From: Catalimonadaceae bacterium JC749
GTDB lineage: Bacteria; Bacteroidota; Bacteroidia; Cytophagales; Cyclobacteriaceae
Direction: 5' to 3'
Assembly (NCBI GenBank): GCA_021730635.1
Contig: JAJNNC010000017.1
Span: forward strand, 1 to 64,000
DNA: 64,000 nucleotides
The notes beneath the pieces were generated by a model that saw nothing but the letters and a program-made list of their open reading frames with translations, was not told where the DNA came from and searched no databases. Position 1 is the stretch's first letter; every line of letters starts with the position of its first letter. The position numbers were made by a program, and so were the translations under genes. This document shows, piece by piece, positions 36,253 to 45,498 of this stretch.

Positions 36253-36693
36253 ATGAGCATCTGGGATTTTTTTGGCGACAAGCAAAAAATAAAAGAAAGA
36301 GAATACTTAAAACAGCTTTTTTTAGTGGCCCTGGCAGATGGTAGCCTGGATGCCGTAGAAAGGCAGTATATTCACTCGATCGGAGCACAGTTCAATATTC
36401 CTCCTGACGAAATTGATCCCTTGAGCAAGAATTTGAAACAGGAGGATATTCAGTATAGCACGCCGGGAAATGCAGAGGAAAAATTTTTTATGCTGTTTTA
36501 CCTGGTCAACCTGATCCGGGCCGACGGCCATATTCATCCACAGGAAGTGAAGGTTGCCGAAAATATGGTGATGCGTATGGGATATGCCCCCGACACGGTG
36601 CGGATCATCCTGCAAACGATAGAAAACAACCAAAACCGCAATATTTCTGCAGAAGACACCTATCAGCACCTGAAGGAATCTCTAGGAAAATAA
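36253..36693 (+). CDS. TerB-like tellurite-resistance-domain protein
   Basis: A 146-residue helical protein of the TerB/DjlA-N fold. The repeated acidic pattern LVALADGSLDAVERQYIHSIG (residues about 25-45) and LVNLIRADGHIHPQEVKVAENM (about 88-109) carries the metal-binding Asp-Gly pairs typical of TerB. The family is tied to stress and membrane-associated complexes, but its biochemical role is unclear. It lies 65 bp after accD and is convergent with proline dehydrogenase. Confidence 0.8.
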   Translation: MSIWDFFGDKQKIKEREYLKQLFLVALADGSLDAVERQYIHSIGAQFNIPPDEIDPLSKNLKQEDIQYSTPGNAEEKFFMLFYLVNLIRADGHIHPQEVKVAENMVMRMGYAPDTVRIILQTIENNQNRNISAEDTYQHLKESLGK

Positions 36694-36704
36694 ACGTTAG
36701 CTGC

Positions 36705-37943
36705 TTAGGGATTTGTCTTATTCCGCAAGGTGTCGGCTTTGCTATGCCTTCGCCTTTTCAGCTCTTTTTTTATTAAAGTAAACTCCCGGCTGCTCTGCCC
36801 TGCTACTGAAGTATTTTCTTCCGCTCTTCTGAAAAGATAAGGCATTACCGCCTCCAGCGGGCCATAGGGCACATATTTGGCGACATTATACCCTGCTTTG
36901 GCCAGGTTGAAAGAGATATGATCGCTCATGCCATACAATTGGGAAAAATATATGCTCGGGTCCTGGGGTGCCACATTATATTTTTGCATGAGCACAGTCA
37001 GGTAATAGTTGCTGTACTCATTGTGTGAACCGGAAACCAGGGCGATGCGCTGTTTATTGTTGAGACAAAAGACCAACGCCCGGTTGTAATCCTCATCGGT
37101 TGCCTTTTTGTTAGGCTGTATCGGATCGGGATACCCTTTTTCCTGGGCTCTCTCTCTTTCCTTTTCCATATACGCGCCCCTCACTAGTTTAGCACCCAGT
37201 TGATACTGTTTCATGGCGGCGTGCTGAAATGCTTTTTTCAGGTTAGCCAGCATATCCTTACGATACATCTGGTAAGTATTATAGACCACTGCTTTTCCCT
37301 TGTTGAACTTTTCCATCATAGCCTCTGCCAAATCGTCAATGACCTCCTGTATCCAACTTTCTTCACCGTCAATCAAGATTCTGGTGTCTGTGTCAGAGGC
37401 CGCCTGGCAGAGTCTTTCCACCCTGTCTTTGACTCTTTGAAAAGCGCTTTCTTCTTCTGTGGTAAGCGTGTGTCCGGCCTGTATCTTTTCCAACAGCTTG
37501 GCATCGGCAATACCGGTCACTTTGAACACGGCGAAAGGGAATAGCTCAGAGCCTTTGGCTCTCTCAAGGGTAGCCAGCGTTTCAAGGGTAGTCTGCTCAA
37601 AGCCTTTTTCTGTTTTTTCTCCTTCTACCGAATAATCCAGAATGGTTTTGATATGATACCGGGCTAAGAGTTGGATGGTAGGTTCACAATCGGCAATGGT
37701 TTCTCCTCCGACAAACTGCCTGAAAATAGTTTTTTTTATGAGGTGTCGTACCGGCAATTTTATATTCAGCGCAAATTTTACCAAATTTGTGCCGATTCTG
37801 GAAATAGCCGGATGGTTGATGGCCGCAAACACCCAGTACGTTTTTCTCAGCTCCTGATCCGATTTGTAGGAGAAAGCAGTAGCCGTATCGTCAAAAGTGA
37901 TGGCCTGCGGATCTGAGAGTATATTGTGTTGAGAAAGCTCCAT
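36705..37943 (-). CDS. Proline dehydrogenase
   Basis: A 412-residue monofunctional PRODH, the FAD enzyme that oxidises proline to pyrroline-5-carboxylate. The barrel hallmark QLGAKLVRGAYMEKERERA near residue 250 and DEDYNRALVF, then SGSHNEYSNYY (about 315) and YGMSDHISFNLAKAGYNVAKYVPYGP (split around 345-372) are all present. The C-terminal RRAEENTS segment contains the conserved arginine pair. No P5C dehydrogenase gene is nearby. It is convergent with the TerB-like gene and divergent from the aromatic pathway genes. Confidence 0.93.
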   Translation of the reverse strand: MELSQHNILSDPQAITFDDTATAFSYKSDQELRKTYWVFAAINHPAISRIGTNLVKFALNIKLPVRHLIKKTIFRQFVGGETIADCEPTIQLLARYHIKTILDYSVEGEKTEKGFEQTTLETLATLERAKGSELFPFAVFKVTGIADAKLLEKIQAGHTLTTEEESAFQRVKDRVERLCQAASDTDTRILIDGEESWIQEVIDDLAEAMMEKFNKGKAVVYNTYQMYRKDMLANLKKAFQHAAMKQYQLGAKLVRGAYMEKERERAQEKGYPDPIQPNKKATDEDYNRALVFCLNNKQRIALVSGSHNEYSNYYLTVLMQKYNVAPQDPSIYFSQLYGMSDHISFNLAKAGYNVAKYVPYGPLEAVMPYLFRRAEENTSVAGQSSREFTLIKKELKRRRHSKADTLRNKTNP

Positions 37944-38046
37944 AGAAACGATAATACGAGTTTATGTGTTGTGGTAGCAAGTTGCGCAATTTATGCCAAT
38001 CGCCCAGAATGGTAACTATATAAATGGATATGATTGTTTTTGTCCC

Positions 38047-39162
38047 ATGAAAATTGACAGTTTAGATCGTTGGAATGTTGATGCCAGCCATCCTCTCATT
38101 ATTGCCGGTCCTTGCAGTGCAGAGACTGAGGAACAATTGTACGAGACTACCAAAGCCATCAAGGCGGAAGGTATTTCTCTGATCCGCGCAGGGGTATGGA
38201 AACCCCGGACACGGCCTAATTCCTTTGAAGGAGTCGGACAACCCGCCCTGCAATGGATTCAGGATATTAAAAAGGAGTTGAATGTGAAGTTTGCTGTGGA
38301 AGTAGCCAATGCGATGCACGTAGAAGAGGCTTTACATTATGGTATAGATGTATTGTGGATAGGAGCCCGGAGTACGGTGAGCCCATTCATTGTACAGGAA
38401 ATTGCCGATGCGCTCCGTGGTTGTGATCTGCCCGTGCTGATCAAAAATCCTATCAACCCGGATCTGGCTTTGTGGATAGGTGCTTTTGAGCGACTTCACC
38501 AGGCGGGTGTCACCAAGTTAGGAGCAATTCACCGGGGTTTCTCTACTTATCAGAAGACCCGTTTCCGGAATATACCTATGTGGCAACTCCCTATTGAGTT
38601 AAAACGCCAGCTACCGGATATGCCCATGATCTGCGATCCCAGCCATATTACCGGTAAGCGAGAGATGGTGGCCGAGATTTCGCAGGTAGCCCTGGATCTA
38701 AATTTTGATGGGTTAATTATTGAAACGCATTGCAACCCCGAAAAAGCATGGAGCGATGCCAGTCAGCAGATAACCCCTCAGGCGTTGGGTGAACTGGTCA
38801 GAAACCTGCACATCAGAAAATCTTCTTCTCAGGATATTGAGTATATCACCCACCTGGAAGACCTCAGAACACAGATTGACCATGCCGACCGGGAAATGAT
38901 AGAAATTCTGGCCAGCCGCATGGAACTGGTAGCCCAGATTGGGGCCTGGAAGAAAAAAAATAATGTGGCTGCTTTCCAGCTAGATCGCTGGAATGAAGTG
39001 TTCAAAAGCAGAAAAGAGTGGGCAAAATCTTTGCGCATTCGCGAGAAGTTCATCGTAGAACTGTTCAACCTGCTGCATGTGGAATCTATCCGGAAGCAGA
39101 CGGAAGTGATGGAAGACATCAGGGATGAGAATGAAACGGAATCCGGTCTACGAGTGAGTTAA
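38047..39162 (+). CDS. Bifunctional DAHP synthase / chorismate mutase
   Basis: This 371-residue enzyme fuses a class I-beta (KDOPS-like) DAHP synthase with a C-terminal AroQ chorismate mutase. The synthase part has IAGPCSAETEEQL near residue 17, GVWKPRTRPNSFEG near 50, LGAIHRGFSTYQK near 160 and DPSHITGKRE near 197. The mutase part starts near residue 275 (LEDLRTQIDHADREMIEIL) and has the usual basic residues in SRMELVAQIGAWKK. It makes the first shikimate intermediate and also converts chorismate to prephenate. An earlier ATG at 37993 would add 18 residues, but the chosen start gives the usual spacing to AGPCSAE. aroB follows. Confidence 0.92.
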   Translation: MKIDSLDRWNVDASHPLIIAGPCSAETEEQLYETTKAIKAEGISLIRAGVWKPRTRPNSFEGVGQPALQWIQDIKKELNVKFAVEVANAMHVEEALHYGIDVLWIGARSTVSPFIVQEIADALRGCDLPVLIKNPINPDLALWIGAFERLHQAGVTKLGAIHRGFSTYQKTRFRNIPMWQLPIELKRQLPDMPMICDPSHITGKREMVAEISQVALDLNFDGLIIETHCNPEKAWSDASQQITPQALGELVRNLHIRKSSSQDIEYITHLEDLRTQIDHADREMIEILASRMELVAQIGAWKKKNNVAAFQLDRWNEVFKSRKEWAKSLRIREKFIVELFNLLHVESIRKQTEVMEDIRDENETESGLRVS

Positions 39163-39239
39163 ATAAAAGTAAAATACCGGAGGTTGGTCTCAGAAATCTT
39201 TTACTTTAGGCACCAGCCTCCGGCATGTAATACCGCCTT

Positions 39240-40286
39240 ATGCCTGCCGAAAACGTTATAATTACGGATCAACTACAAGCCTCTTTACGGGCATTAACAG
39301 ACGCCAGCACTTTCAGCCAGATAGGTGTGTTGGTAGATGAAAATACAAAACGAGCCTGCTATCCTCTCCTTCAGCCTTTTTTGCCTGCCCATAGCGTATG
39401 CGAGATCCGCAGTGGAGAAGTGCATAAAAACCTAACCACCTGCTCGCAGATCTGGCAATGGCTTACCGAGAAACAATTCGACCGGAAAGGCTTGCTCATC
39501 AATCTGGGAGGTGGTGTGATCGGGGATATGGGTGGATTTTGTGCCGCCACTTATAAGCGGGGTATTCGTTTTGTCAACCTGCCCACCACCCTGCTGGCTC
39601 AGGTAGATGCCTCCGTAGGTGGTAAGCTGGGGATTGATTTTGAGGGTTTTAAAAATCATATCGGATTGTTTCAGGAACCCCAGCAGGTCATTATCTATCC
39701 GGCATTTTTGAAAACATTGCCTGTGCGGGAGTTGCGTTCAGGCTTTGCCGAAGTAATCAAACATAGCCTGATTGCTGATGCCGATTACTGGCCGAATATC
39801 ACTTCCCGGGCGTTAGAACAGCAGGATTGGCTGTCTCATATCCGTCATTCGGTGCGGATCAAGGCCTGGGTGGTAGATCAGGATTTTAAGGAAAGCGGAT
39901 TGCGCAAAATACTGAATTTCGGTCACACCATCGGACACGCTGTGGAAAGCTATTATCTGCAGACAGCCCATCCCTTGTTGCACGGGGAAGCTATTGCCAT
40001 AGGGATGATCTGCGAAGCCTATCTATCGGCTCAGTATGGAAATATGCCTTCTTCGGAAGTAAAACAAATGGAAGAGTTTATCTTGTCTGTCTTTGGTCAC
40101 CATCATCTGGAAGATCATCATCTGGAAGTGATAGCCGGCATGGCACTTCAGGATAAGAAAAACGAGGGACAAACGATCCGGTGCACTTTACTGGAAAAAA
40201 TAGGAAAAGCCCGTTACGATGTGGCCGTAACTACGGGGGATATCAGAAATGCATTGCAAACGTATAAAAAAAGGCTGACCCTTTGA
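39240..40286 (+). CDS. aroB: 3-Dehydroquinate synthase
   Basis: A 348-residue NAD- and zinc-dependent lyase, second step of the shikimate pathway. NLGGGVIGDMGGFCAATYKRG (split near 87-107) binds NAD. LPTTLLAQVDASVGGK (about 116) and the zinc ligands in GFAEVIKH (Glu near 173), LNFGHTIGHAVE (about 222-233) and PLLHGEAIAIGM (about 240) are complete. It lies 77 bp after the DAHP synthase and ahead of aroA, separated by one opposite small gene. Confidence 0.95.
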   Translation: MPAENVIITDQLQASLRALTDASTFSQIGVLVDENTKRACYPLLQPFLPAHSVCEIRSGEVHKNLTTCSQIWQWLTEKQFDRKGLLINLGGGVIGDMGGFCAATYKRGIRFVNLPTTLLAQVDASVGGKLGIDFEGFKNHIGLFQEPQQVIIYPAFLKTLPVRELRSGFAEVIKHSLIADADYWPNITSRALEQQDWLSHIRHSVRIKAWVVDQDFKESGLRKILNFGHTIGHAVESYYLQTAHPLLHGEAIAIGMICEAYLSAQYGNMPSSEVKQMEEFILSVFGHHHLEDHHLEVIAGMALQDKKNEGQTIRCTLLEKIGKARYDVAVTTGDIRNALQTYKKRLTL

Positions 40287-40300
40287 GGACAGCCTTCTTT
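40271..40300. terminator. Terminator at the end of aroB
   Basis: AAGGCTG (40271-40277) pairs with CAGCCTT (40290-40296). An A-run precedes it and CTTT follows, so it may work in both directions, between aroB and the opposing YtxH gene. The left arm lies within the aroB coding end. Confidence 0.65.
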
Positions 40301-40322
40301 ATAAGGCATTGTTCGAACCGAA

Positions 40323-40571
40323 TCACTTCATAGATTCACCTAGTTTTTTGCTGTACTTCTCAATTTCTTCTACCGCGTTATCAGCAATTTCTTTTATCTT
40401 TTCTGCACTGGCTTCCCAGGCATCTTCCAGGTCATATAAAATGTCATTGGCTGTTTTGTTTAATTTTTTTCTGGTTTTGTCGCCACTTTCAGGCGCCAGT
40501 AAAAAGCCAGTTAAGGCGCCAGCAGCAGCACCAAGCAAAAAAGCCGCAAAGGTTTTACCTGAGTTATCCAT
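40323..40571 (-). CDS. YtxH-domain protein
   Basis: An 82-residue protein with the YtxH layout: a short glycine/alanine-rich membrane helix (FAAFLLGAAAGALTGFLLAPESG, residues about 8-29) and then a charged amphipathic helix with a heptad pattern. The family is associated with general stress, but the molecular role is unknown. It is monocistronic and faces aroB. Confidence 0.85.
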   Translation of the reverse strand: MDNSGKTFAAFLLGAAAGALTGFLLAPESGDKTRKKLNKTANDILYDLEDAWEASAEKIKEIADNAVEEIEKYSKKLGESMK

Positions 40572-40731
40572 GTTGTTTGCTATTTATGGGATGAAAAAAT
40601 AGGTTGATTTGGCTCTAATCTACAAAAAAAAACAACAATTACTCCATCAGCATTGGGGATAAATTTTTTTATAGGGATATTGGCGAAAATTTTTATTGAT
40701 TCCTGAAACCAACTAAAACGATTGAGAAACG

Positions 40732-41973
40732 GTGTCTACACACATTAAATTAAGCAAGTTTTCTTTACCCATTTCCGGAGAAATCAGATTACCTTCTTCC
40801 AAAAGCGAAAGCAACCGGGCTTTGATCATACAGGCGCTGTCTGATGAAGATATTGTGCTGCACAATCTTTCAGAAGCACGGGATACCCAAACGATGCAGA
40901 AACTGCTCACATCCTTTGAACCTGAACTTGACGTGCTGGATGCCGGCACTACCATGCGTTTTCTGATTGCTTTCTGTGCGGTGAAAAAAATGGGTAAAGT
41001 GATCAAGGGCACGAAGCGTATGCATGAAAGACCTGTGAAAATCCTGGTGGATGCCCTCTGTGAGCTAGGCGCTAGTATTGGGTACCTGGAAAAAGAAGGA
41101 TATCCTCCTGTACATGTGAGAGGCTTTCTAAATGGGCAGGATACTGACCATGTGAAGGTAAAGGGAGATGTGAGCAGCCAATATATCTCTGCCCTGCTGA
41201 TGATAGCGCCAGTGCTGAAAAGAGGATTGATTTTAGAATTAACGGGGAAGATCAGCAGCCGGCCTTACATTCACATGACCCTCTCGCTGATGCAACATTT
41301 TGGCATTCAATATCAATGGGAAGAGAATTTTATCAGAATAAATCCACAACCCTACCGGGCGGCCGAATATACTATTGAGTCGGATTGGTCAGGAGCCAGC
41401 TACTGGTACAGCCTGGTGGCCTTAGCACCGGAAGCCCAGGTTAAACTGTTAGGATTACGGAAAAATTCTTATCAGGGAGATATTGCCATTGCAGAGATCA
41501 TGGAGGCTCTGGGTGTAGCTTCTACTTTTCAGCAAGATGGGGTGGTGCTGACCAAGAAAGAGGCTGTTGCAGACTTCACCTACGACTTCAGCCATAGCCC
41601 GGATTTAGCGCAAACTATTGCGGTCGTTTGTGCAGCGAAAGGAATACGGGCTACCGTCCGTGGCCTGGAAAGCCTGCGCATCAAAGAAACCGACCGCATT
41701 TATGCCTTGCAGCAGGAGCTGGCCAAAATAGGAGCCAGGCTGGAAGAACAGGATCAGCAATGGCACATCGTACCGGCACCACAACGAGTGCAGGAAACAC
41801 CAGTGGTATTCAAAACCTATGAAGACCATCGCATGGCCATGGCCTTTGCGCCATTGGTGACACAGAGGGATGTGGTGATAGAAGACCCTGAGGTTGTACA
41901 AAAATCTTACCCTGGCTACTGGAAAGACCTGCAAAAAACAGGTGTTGTCATAGAACCTATCTCAGCGGAGTAG
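40732..41973 (+). CDS. aroA: 3-Phosphoshikimate 1-carboxyvinyltransferase (EPSP synthase)
   Basis: A 413-residue EPSP synthase that condenses shikimate-3-phosphate with PEP. SKSESNRALIIQAL near 22, DAGTTMRFLIAF near 72, GDVSSQYISALLM near 142 and RIKETDRIYAL near 321 are the substrate-binding signatures. The Asp-bearing SHSPDLAQTIAVVCAA near 288 is intact. The region near residue 72 reads DAGTTMRF where many enzymes have GNAGTAxR, a variation worth noting for inhibitor sensitivity. The start is GTG. The 3' end overlaps a convergent small lipoprotein gene by 17 bp. Confidence 0.94.
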   Translation: MSTHIKLSKFSLPISGEIRLPSSKSESNRALIIQALSDEDIVLHNLSEARDTQTMQKLLTSFEPELDVLDAGTTMRFLIAFCAVKKMGKVIKGTKRMHERPVKILVDALCELGASIGYLEKEGYPPVHVRGFLNGQDTDHVKVKGDVSSQYISALLMIAPVLKRGLILELTGKISSRPYIHMTLSLMQHFGIQYQWEENFIRINPQPYRAAEYTIESDWSGASYWYSLVALAPEAQVKLLGLRKNSYQGDIAIAEIMEALGVASTFQQDGVVLTKKEAVADFTYDFSHSPDLAQTIAVVCAAKGIRATVRGLESLRIKETDRIYALQQELAKIGARLEEQDQQWHIVPAPQRVQETPVVFKTYEDHRMAMAFAPLVTQRDVVIEDPEVVQKSYPGYWKDLQKTGVVIEPISAE

Positions 41974-42115
41974 CAGAGGCAAATGCCGGTAGGCTTACAG
42001 CTTGCGTTGTTTTTTGGTGCGTGTCGGCATACGTGGGGCAAGTTCTGTGTGTACAGCTTGCCATGAAAAAACCAGATAAAATGAAAATAGCTAAACCGGT
42101 TTTGAGACCTTTCAT
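41957..42115 (-). CDS. Small lipoprotein (52 residues)
   Basis: A short gene, easily missed. It starts ATG at 42115, has a basic start (MKGLKTGLAI), a hydrophobic core and a lipobox-like FFMASC with Cys21, then an 31-residue tail with a CPTYAD motif. Small Bacteroidota lipoproteins with a CPTY segment are familiar to me, but no function is known. The stop lies inside the convergent aroA 3' end. Confidence 0.6.
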   Translation of the reverse strand: MKGLKTGLAIFILSGFFMASCTHRTCPTYADTHQKTTQAVSLPAFASATPLR

Positions 42116-42283
42116 GGTAATAGAGTTAATAAGTTAGGTAACGCTTTATGTAATGTGTTAAGATACTGGTAAGTTCCTTGCCTTTCTAATTTAACGAAAA
42201 ATTTTTATAAATGGTATGGCAAATAATGCTATGCCCCACCTTTCCATGCTGAGGGAAGAAACTCTGAAAATACTTTGTTCTTG

Positions 42284-42559
42284 TTAAACCTGAGGCGCTT
42301 GAGGTGCCTGATCATCCTGATCTACAATCAGCTGCCTGACGTGCAGGCGGTCTACTTCCAGTTCTCCAATATGTAAGCGCCGGATTTTGCCATTGTCCAG
42401 CGCCAGCTTTTTCACGGCAAAAGCTCCGATGGCCAGGGCACCTACCGACATAGAGCCAATCGCCAAAGCGCCGATACTAAAAAACGCGATGGCGTTAGCC
42501 ACACGGGCCAGCGCCAGCTGTGCCTCTGCTTTCCGTACAGATTTCCTGAAAAGTCTCAT
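42284..42559 (-). CDS. Small hydrophobic repeat protein
   Basis: A 91-residue protein. After a basic N-terminus come repeats of five to six residues with a GALAIG/GAFAV pattern (FFSIGALAIG, then SMSVGALAIG), followed by alternating beta-like strands ending LEVDRLHVRQLIVDQ. The pattern resembles a right-handed beta-solenoid-forming surface or pentapeptide-like stack. The reading frame extends upstream to 42739, but that part overlaps the AraC gene and looks random; the chosen ATG is at 42559. The function is unknown. Confidence 0.65.
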   Translation of the reverse strand: MRLFRKSVRKAEAQLALARVANAIAFFSIGALAIGSMSVGALAIGAFAVKKLALDNGKIRRLHIGELEVDRLHVRQLIVDQDDQAPQAPQV

Positions 42560-42713
42560 AGCGTGTTGATCATTTGTTGGGAAAAGATAGTAGAATAGGA
42601 TGGTAATACAAAGAGGGCATTGGTACGAAGTCTTTTTCTCAAGCACGATGATACCTGAAGTTGAGCCGATTTGTGAAAATTTGAGATTTCTTTCCGGGTC
42701 GTGACTACAGCAC

Positions 42714-43724
42714 TCATTTTCTGCTGCCAGTGTTTGCAAGGTAAGAGGTATGATCTCTCCACTTTTTATAGGCCCTGCGAAAACTGCTTAGGTCAGCATA
42801 TCCCAACAGATGTGCAACATCTGCCGTTTTGGAACGAGGATCATTTATCAGGGCAATGGCAAGCTCCTTTTTGACATCATTTGCGATCTGGCGAAAAGTA
42901 ACCTTTTCCTGAGCTAGCTTTCTTTGAAAAGTGCGCAGGCTCATGTTCATCTGGGCAGCTACTACTTCCACCGGCGGTACCTGACCGTAGAACGCTCTGA
43001 GGAGTACTTCCTTGATCTCGTCGGCGATAGACCTATCAACGTCTAGCGCCTGCTGCTTCTCAGCAAGCATCAGATTGAAAAAGGAGTACAAGGATGTATC
43101 GTAGGAAATGATAGGATGAGACAGATCATGTTTTCTATAGACGAGGCATGATCTTTCAGCATCAAAAATTATCTGCGCTTGAAAGATTCTTTCATATTCC
43201 CGGACCTGTCTTTTAGGAAAGGCAAGCACTGCCTGCAAGGGATAAATTTTCTTTCCGGTAAGGATATGGAAGACTTTGGTAAAACCGGACATGCCCATCT
43301 CCACCGCCTGCCGGGCGCTCTCCGGGTATTTATGCAGGTAGACGGGCACCGGTTCAAAATAAATACGATAGGTATCCGCTGAAATACTACTGGAAAAGTG
43401 AAAGATGGTGGACAAGGTGTTGTTGTACTTGACCAGGGTGGTGATGGCTGCTTCCAGGGTAGGGCAGCTTTGCATCAGAAAGCCCAGCATGCCAAAGGTG
43501 GAGAAATCAGCCTCCTCGCCCAGGTGAAGAGCCAGTAACGGGTCACCAGTCATCGCCAGCGCATAATCCCAAGCCGGAGCTGAGACCTCCCAGTCGGAGA
43601 GCTTTTCCGCATCGTTCAACTCTGTCGGATCAATGCCCACTTCTTTGCACAGCTGATGGAAATTGGCTCCGTGCTTCGTAGCACCGAAGATAATCGACCT
43701 TAATATAGAATTCTGAACTTTCAT
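42714..43724 (-). CDS. AraC-family regulator with Arabinose-binding-like N-domain
   Basis: A 336-residue regulator with a PF12625-type N-terminal domain (about residues 15-200, IIFGATKHGANFHQLCKEVGI and ALHLGEEADFSTFGMLGFLMQSCPTL) and a C-terminal double helix-turn-helix (about 240-330, NMSLRTFQRKLAQEKVTFRQIANDVKKELA). This layout matches OruR/ArgR-like regulators that control nearby catabolic genes. The longer frame begins at 43835, but the ATG at 43724 gives the normal N-terminus. No target in the window is obvious; the basic small ORF lies divergently. Confidence 0.88.
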   Translation of the reverse strand: MKVQNSILRSIIFGATKHGANFHQLCKEVGIDPTELNDAEKLSDWEVSAPAWDYALAMTGDPLLALHLGEEADFSTFGMLGFLMQSCPTLEAAITTLVKYNNTLSTIFHFSSSISADTYRIYFEPVPVYLHKYPESARQAVEMGMSGFTKVFHILTGKKIYPLQAVLAFPKRQVREYERIFQAQIIFDAERSCLVYRKHDLSHPIISYDTSLYSFFNLMLAEKQQALDVDRSIADEIKEVLLRAFYGQVPPVEVVAAQMNMSLRTFQRKLAQEKVTFRQIANDVKKELAIALINDPRSKTADVAHLLGYADLSSFRRAYKKWRDHTSYLANTGSRK

Positions 43725-43868
43725 GGCATGAGAAAGACTGAATTTGGCGTGATATGTATCTTCTTGACAGGCATATGATACTGAAATTTGGATCAAGATA
43801 AGAAAATCCGGACAGCTGCTGTGCAGTGGGTTCAAAATATTTCCAAATCCAAAACTTCATCAAAAGTC

Positions 43869-44099
43869 ATGAAAAAAGTAGTAAAGATACTGCTGATGAT
43901 AATAGAAGCTACCGGGAAGAAAAAACATAGATTCAAAATATATCCCTGGATGCTTTGGCTGTTGAGGCAGCAGTTTTATAAACAGATGCAGTGGAACAAA
44001 AGCAGTCCCTGGCAATTTAGCCTGGAAGAAACCCGTCAGATTTACCCGCATCTGACTAGCTTTAGAAGTTTTGTAGAGAAAAATACAGCGCATTTTTGA
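43869..44099 (+). CDS. Small basic protein of unknown function
   Basis: A 76-residue, lysine- and arginine-rich reading frame with codon use like that of its neighbours. It starts MKKVVKILLM and contains the aromatic-rich segments FKIYPWMLWLL and QFSLEETRQIYPHLTSF. No domain is recognised. A longer start at 43788 is possible. It may be a real gene divergent from the AraC regulator, or chance. Confidence 0.42.
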   Translation: MKKVVKILLMIIEATGKKKHRFKIYPWMLWLLRQQFYKQMQWNKSSPWQFSLEETRQIYPHLTSFRSFVEKNTAHF

Positions 44100-44274
44100 C
44101 GTTCATATTCCGGCAAAAGAGATACTATAAATCTTGTTTTACGCAAGCGGTGTACCCTTCTTTCCAGGTAGTACGAACCATAGCAAGGAGGGGCAGCACT
44201 TATTCTTCCGGTGTGTGGGTTACTTTACCTATATGTTATGCATTAACCCAAAGATGATAAGATTTACCTAACCT

Positions 44275-45498
44275 ATGATGAGAGCTAACATCCTTTTCGC
44301 CACGCTTACTTTTGACGGACACTTTAAACCCCTCACCTCCCTGGCTAAACACCTGCAAGAGCAAGGATACGATGTGCGTTGGTACACCGGAAATACCTAC
44401 CAATACTACTTGCAGAACCTGAACATTCCACACTACCCCTTCTGTAAAGCCCTGGAAGTAACACAGAGCCCTATGGATGAGGTTTTTCCAGAAAGGAAGA
44501 ATCACAAGGGGATGATGGCTAGGTTGAAGTTTGATAGTAAAGAGGGTTTCGTGCGGCAGCTTCCCGAACATGTAGAAGACATCAAAACTATTTACGAAAC
44601 GTTTCCCTTTGATTTATTAATCGCTGATGTAGGATTTACGGCGCTTTCTGTTGTCAGAGAAATGTTTCACGTACCGGTGATCAGCGTAGGCGTTATGCCT
44701 CTGTCAGAAACCTCTCAGGATTTACCTCCTTACGGAATGGGTTTAACCCCTGAAGAAAGTATCTTTGATATCTCCATCCGCCGCAGCAACTTGTTCCTGC
44801 AAATCGGGGTGCCGGGGTTTGAGTACCAGAGAAGTGATCTGAGTAAGAACATACGGTTTATCGGTGCATTGCTGCCTTATAGAAAGCGTCGAACGCTGGA
44901 TTTTACAGACCAGGAAAAGTTGCATCGATACAAAAAAGTGATCCTGGTAACCCAGGGCACCGCAGAAAAAGATGTTGAAAAGATACTGGTGCCTACCCTG
45001 GAAGCTTTCAAAGATACCAATTATCTGGTGGTGGCCACCACAGGTGGTTCACAAACGCGGGAGTTACAGGATCGTTATCCGCAGGATAATATCATCATTG
45101 AAGATTTTATTGACTTTTATGAGATCATGCCCTATGCCGATGTCTTTATAACCAACGGAGGTTACGGTGGGGTGATGTTGGGCATAGCGCATAAACTACC
45201 CATGGTGGTGGCAGGTATCCACGAAGGTAAGGACGAGATCAATGCCCGTGTGGGCTACTCCCAGATAGGCATTAACCTGAAAACAGAAACGCCTACCCCT
45301 GTGCAGATTCGAGAGAGTGTGGAAGAAGTGTTGACCCATCCGGGGTATAAGAATAATGTAAGACTACTGGCCAGAGAATTTCAGCAGTATGACCCCCAAA
45401 AGTTATGCGAACAATATGTTGAGGAGCTTTTAAATAAAGATGTTGTACAGGAAAAGAAGATGGCTGTTCGTCCTTCTGCCTGTACCATACTATTCTAA
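44275..45498 (+). CDS. GT1 (MGT-like) glycosyltransferase
   Basis: A 407-residue glycosyltransferase of the UDP-glucuronosyl/MGT type (GT-B fold). The N-terminal domain starts MMRANILFATLTFDGHFKPL with the acceptor-side His. The C-terminal donor-binding domain has VTQGTAEKD near 225 and the signature ITNGGYGGVMLGIAHKLPMV near 293, where NGG replaces the usual HGG. It likely glycosylates a small hydrophobic molecule. The next ATG (44278) gives MRANIL. It is followed by a small overlapping ORF and then an MFS transporter, so a macrolide- or terpenoid-like product may be exported, but this is inference. Confidence 0.85.
   Translation: MMRANILFATLTFDGHFKPLTSLAKHLQEQGYDVRWYTGNTYQYYLQNLNIPHYPFCKALEVTQSPMDEVFPERKNHKGMMARLKFDSKEGFVRQLPEHVEDIKTIYETFPFDLLIADVGFTALSVVREMFHVPVISVGVMPLSETSQDLPPYGMGLTPEESIFDISIRRSNLFLQIGVPGFEYQRSDLSKNIRFIGALLPYRKRRTLDFTDQEKLHRYKKVILVTQGTAEKDVEKILVPTLEAFKDTNYLVVATTGGSQTRELQDRYPQDNIIIEDFIDFYEIMPYADVFITNGGYGGVMLGIAHKLPMVVAGIHEGKDEINARVGYSQIGINLKTETPTPVQIRESVEEVLTHPGYKNNVRLLAREFQQYDPQKLCEQYVEELLNKDVVQEKKMAVRPSACTILF

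Noticed and set aside
40309-40602. 97-codon plus-strand frame over the YtxH gene
   Set aside because: It is the antisense of the YtxH protein, which has the clear family pattern.
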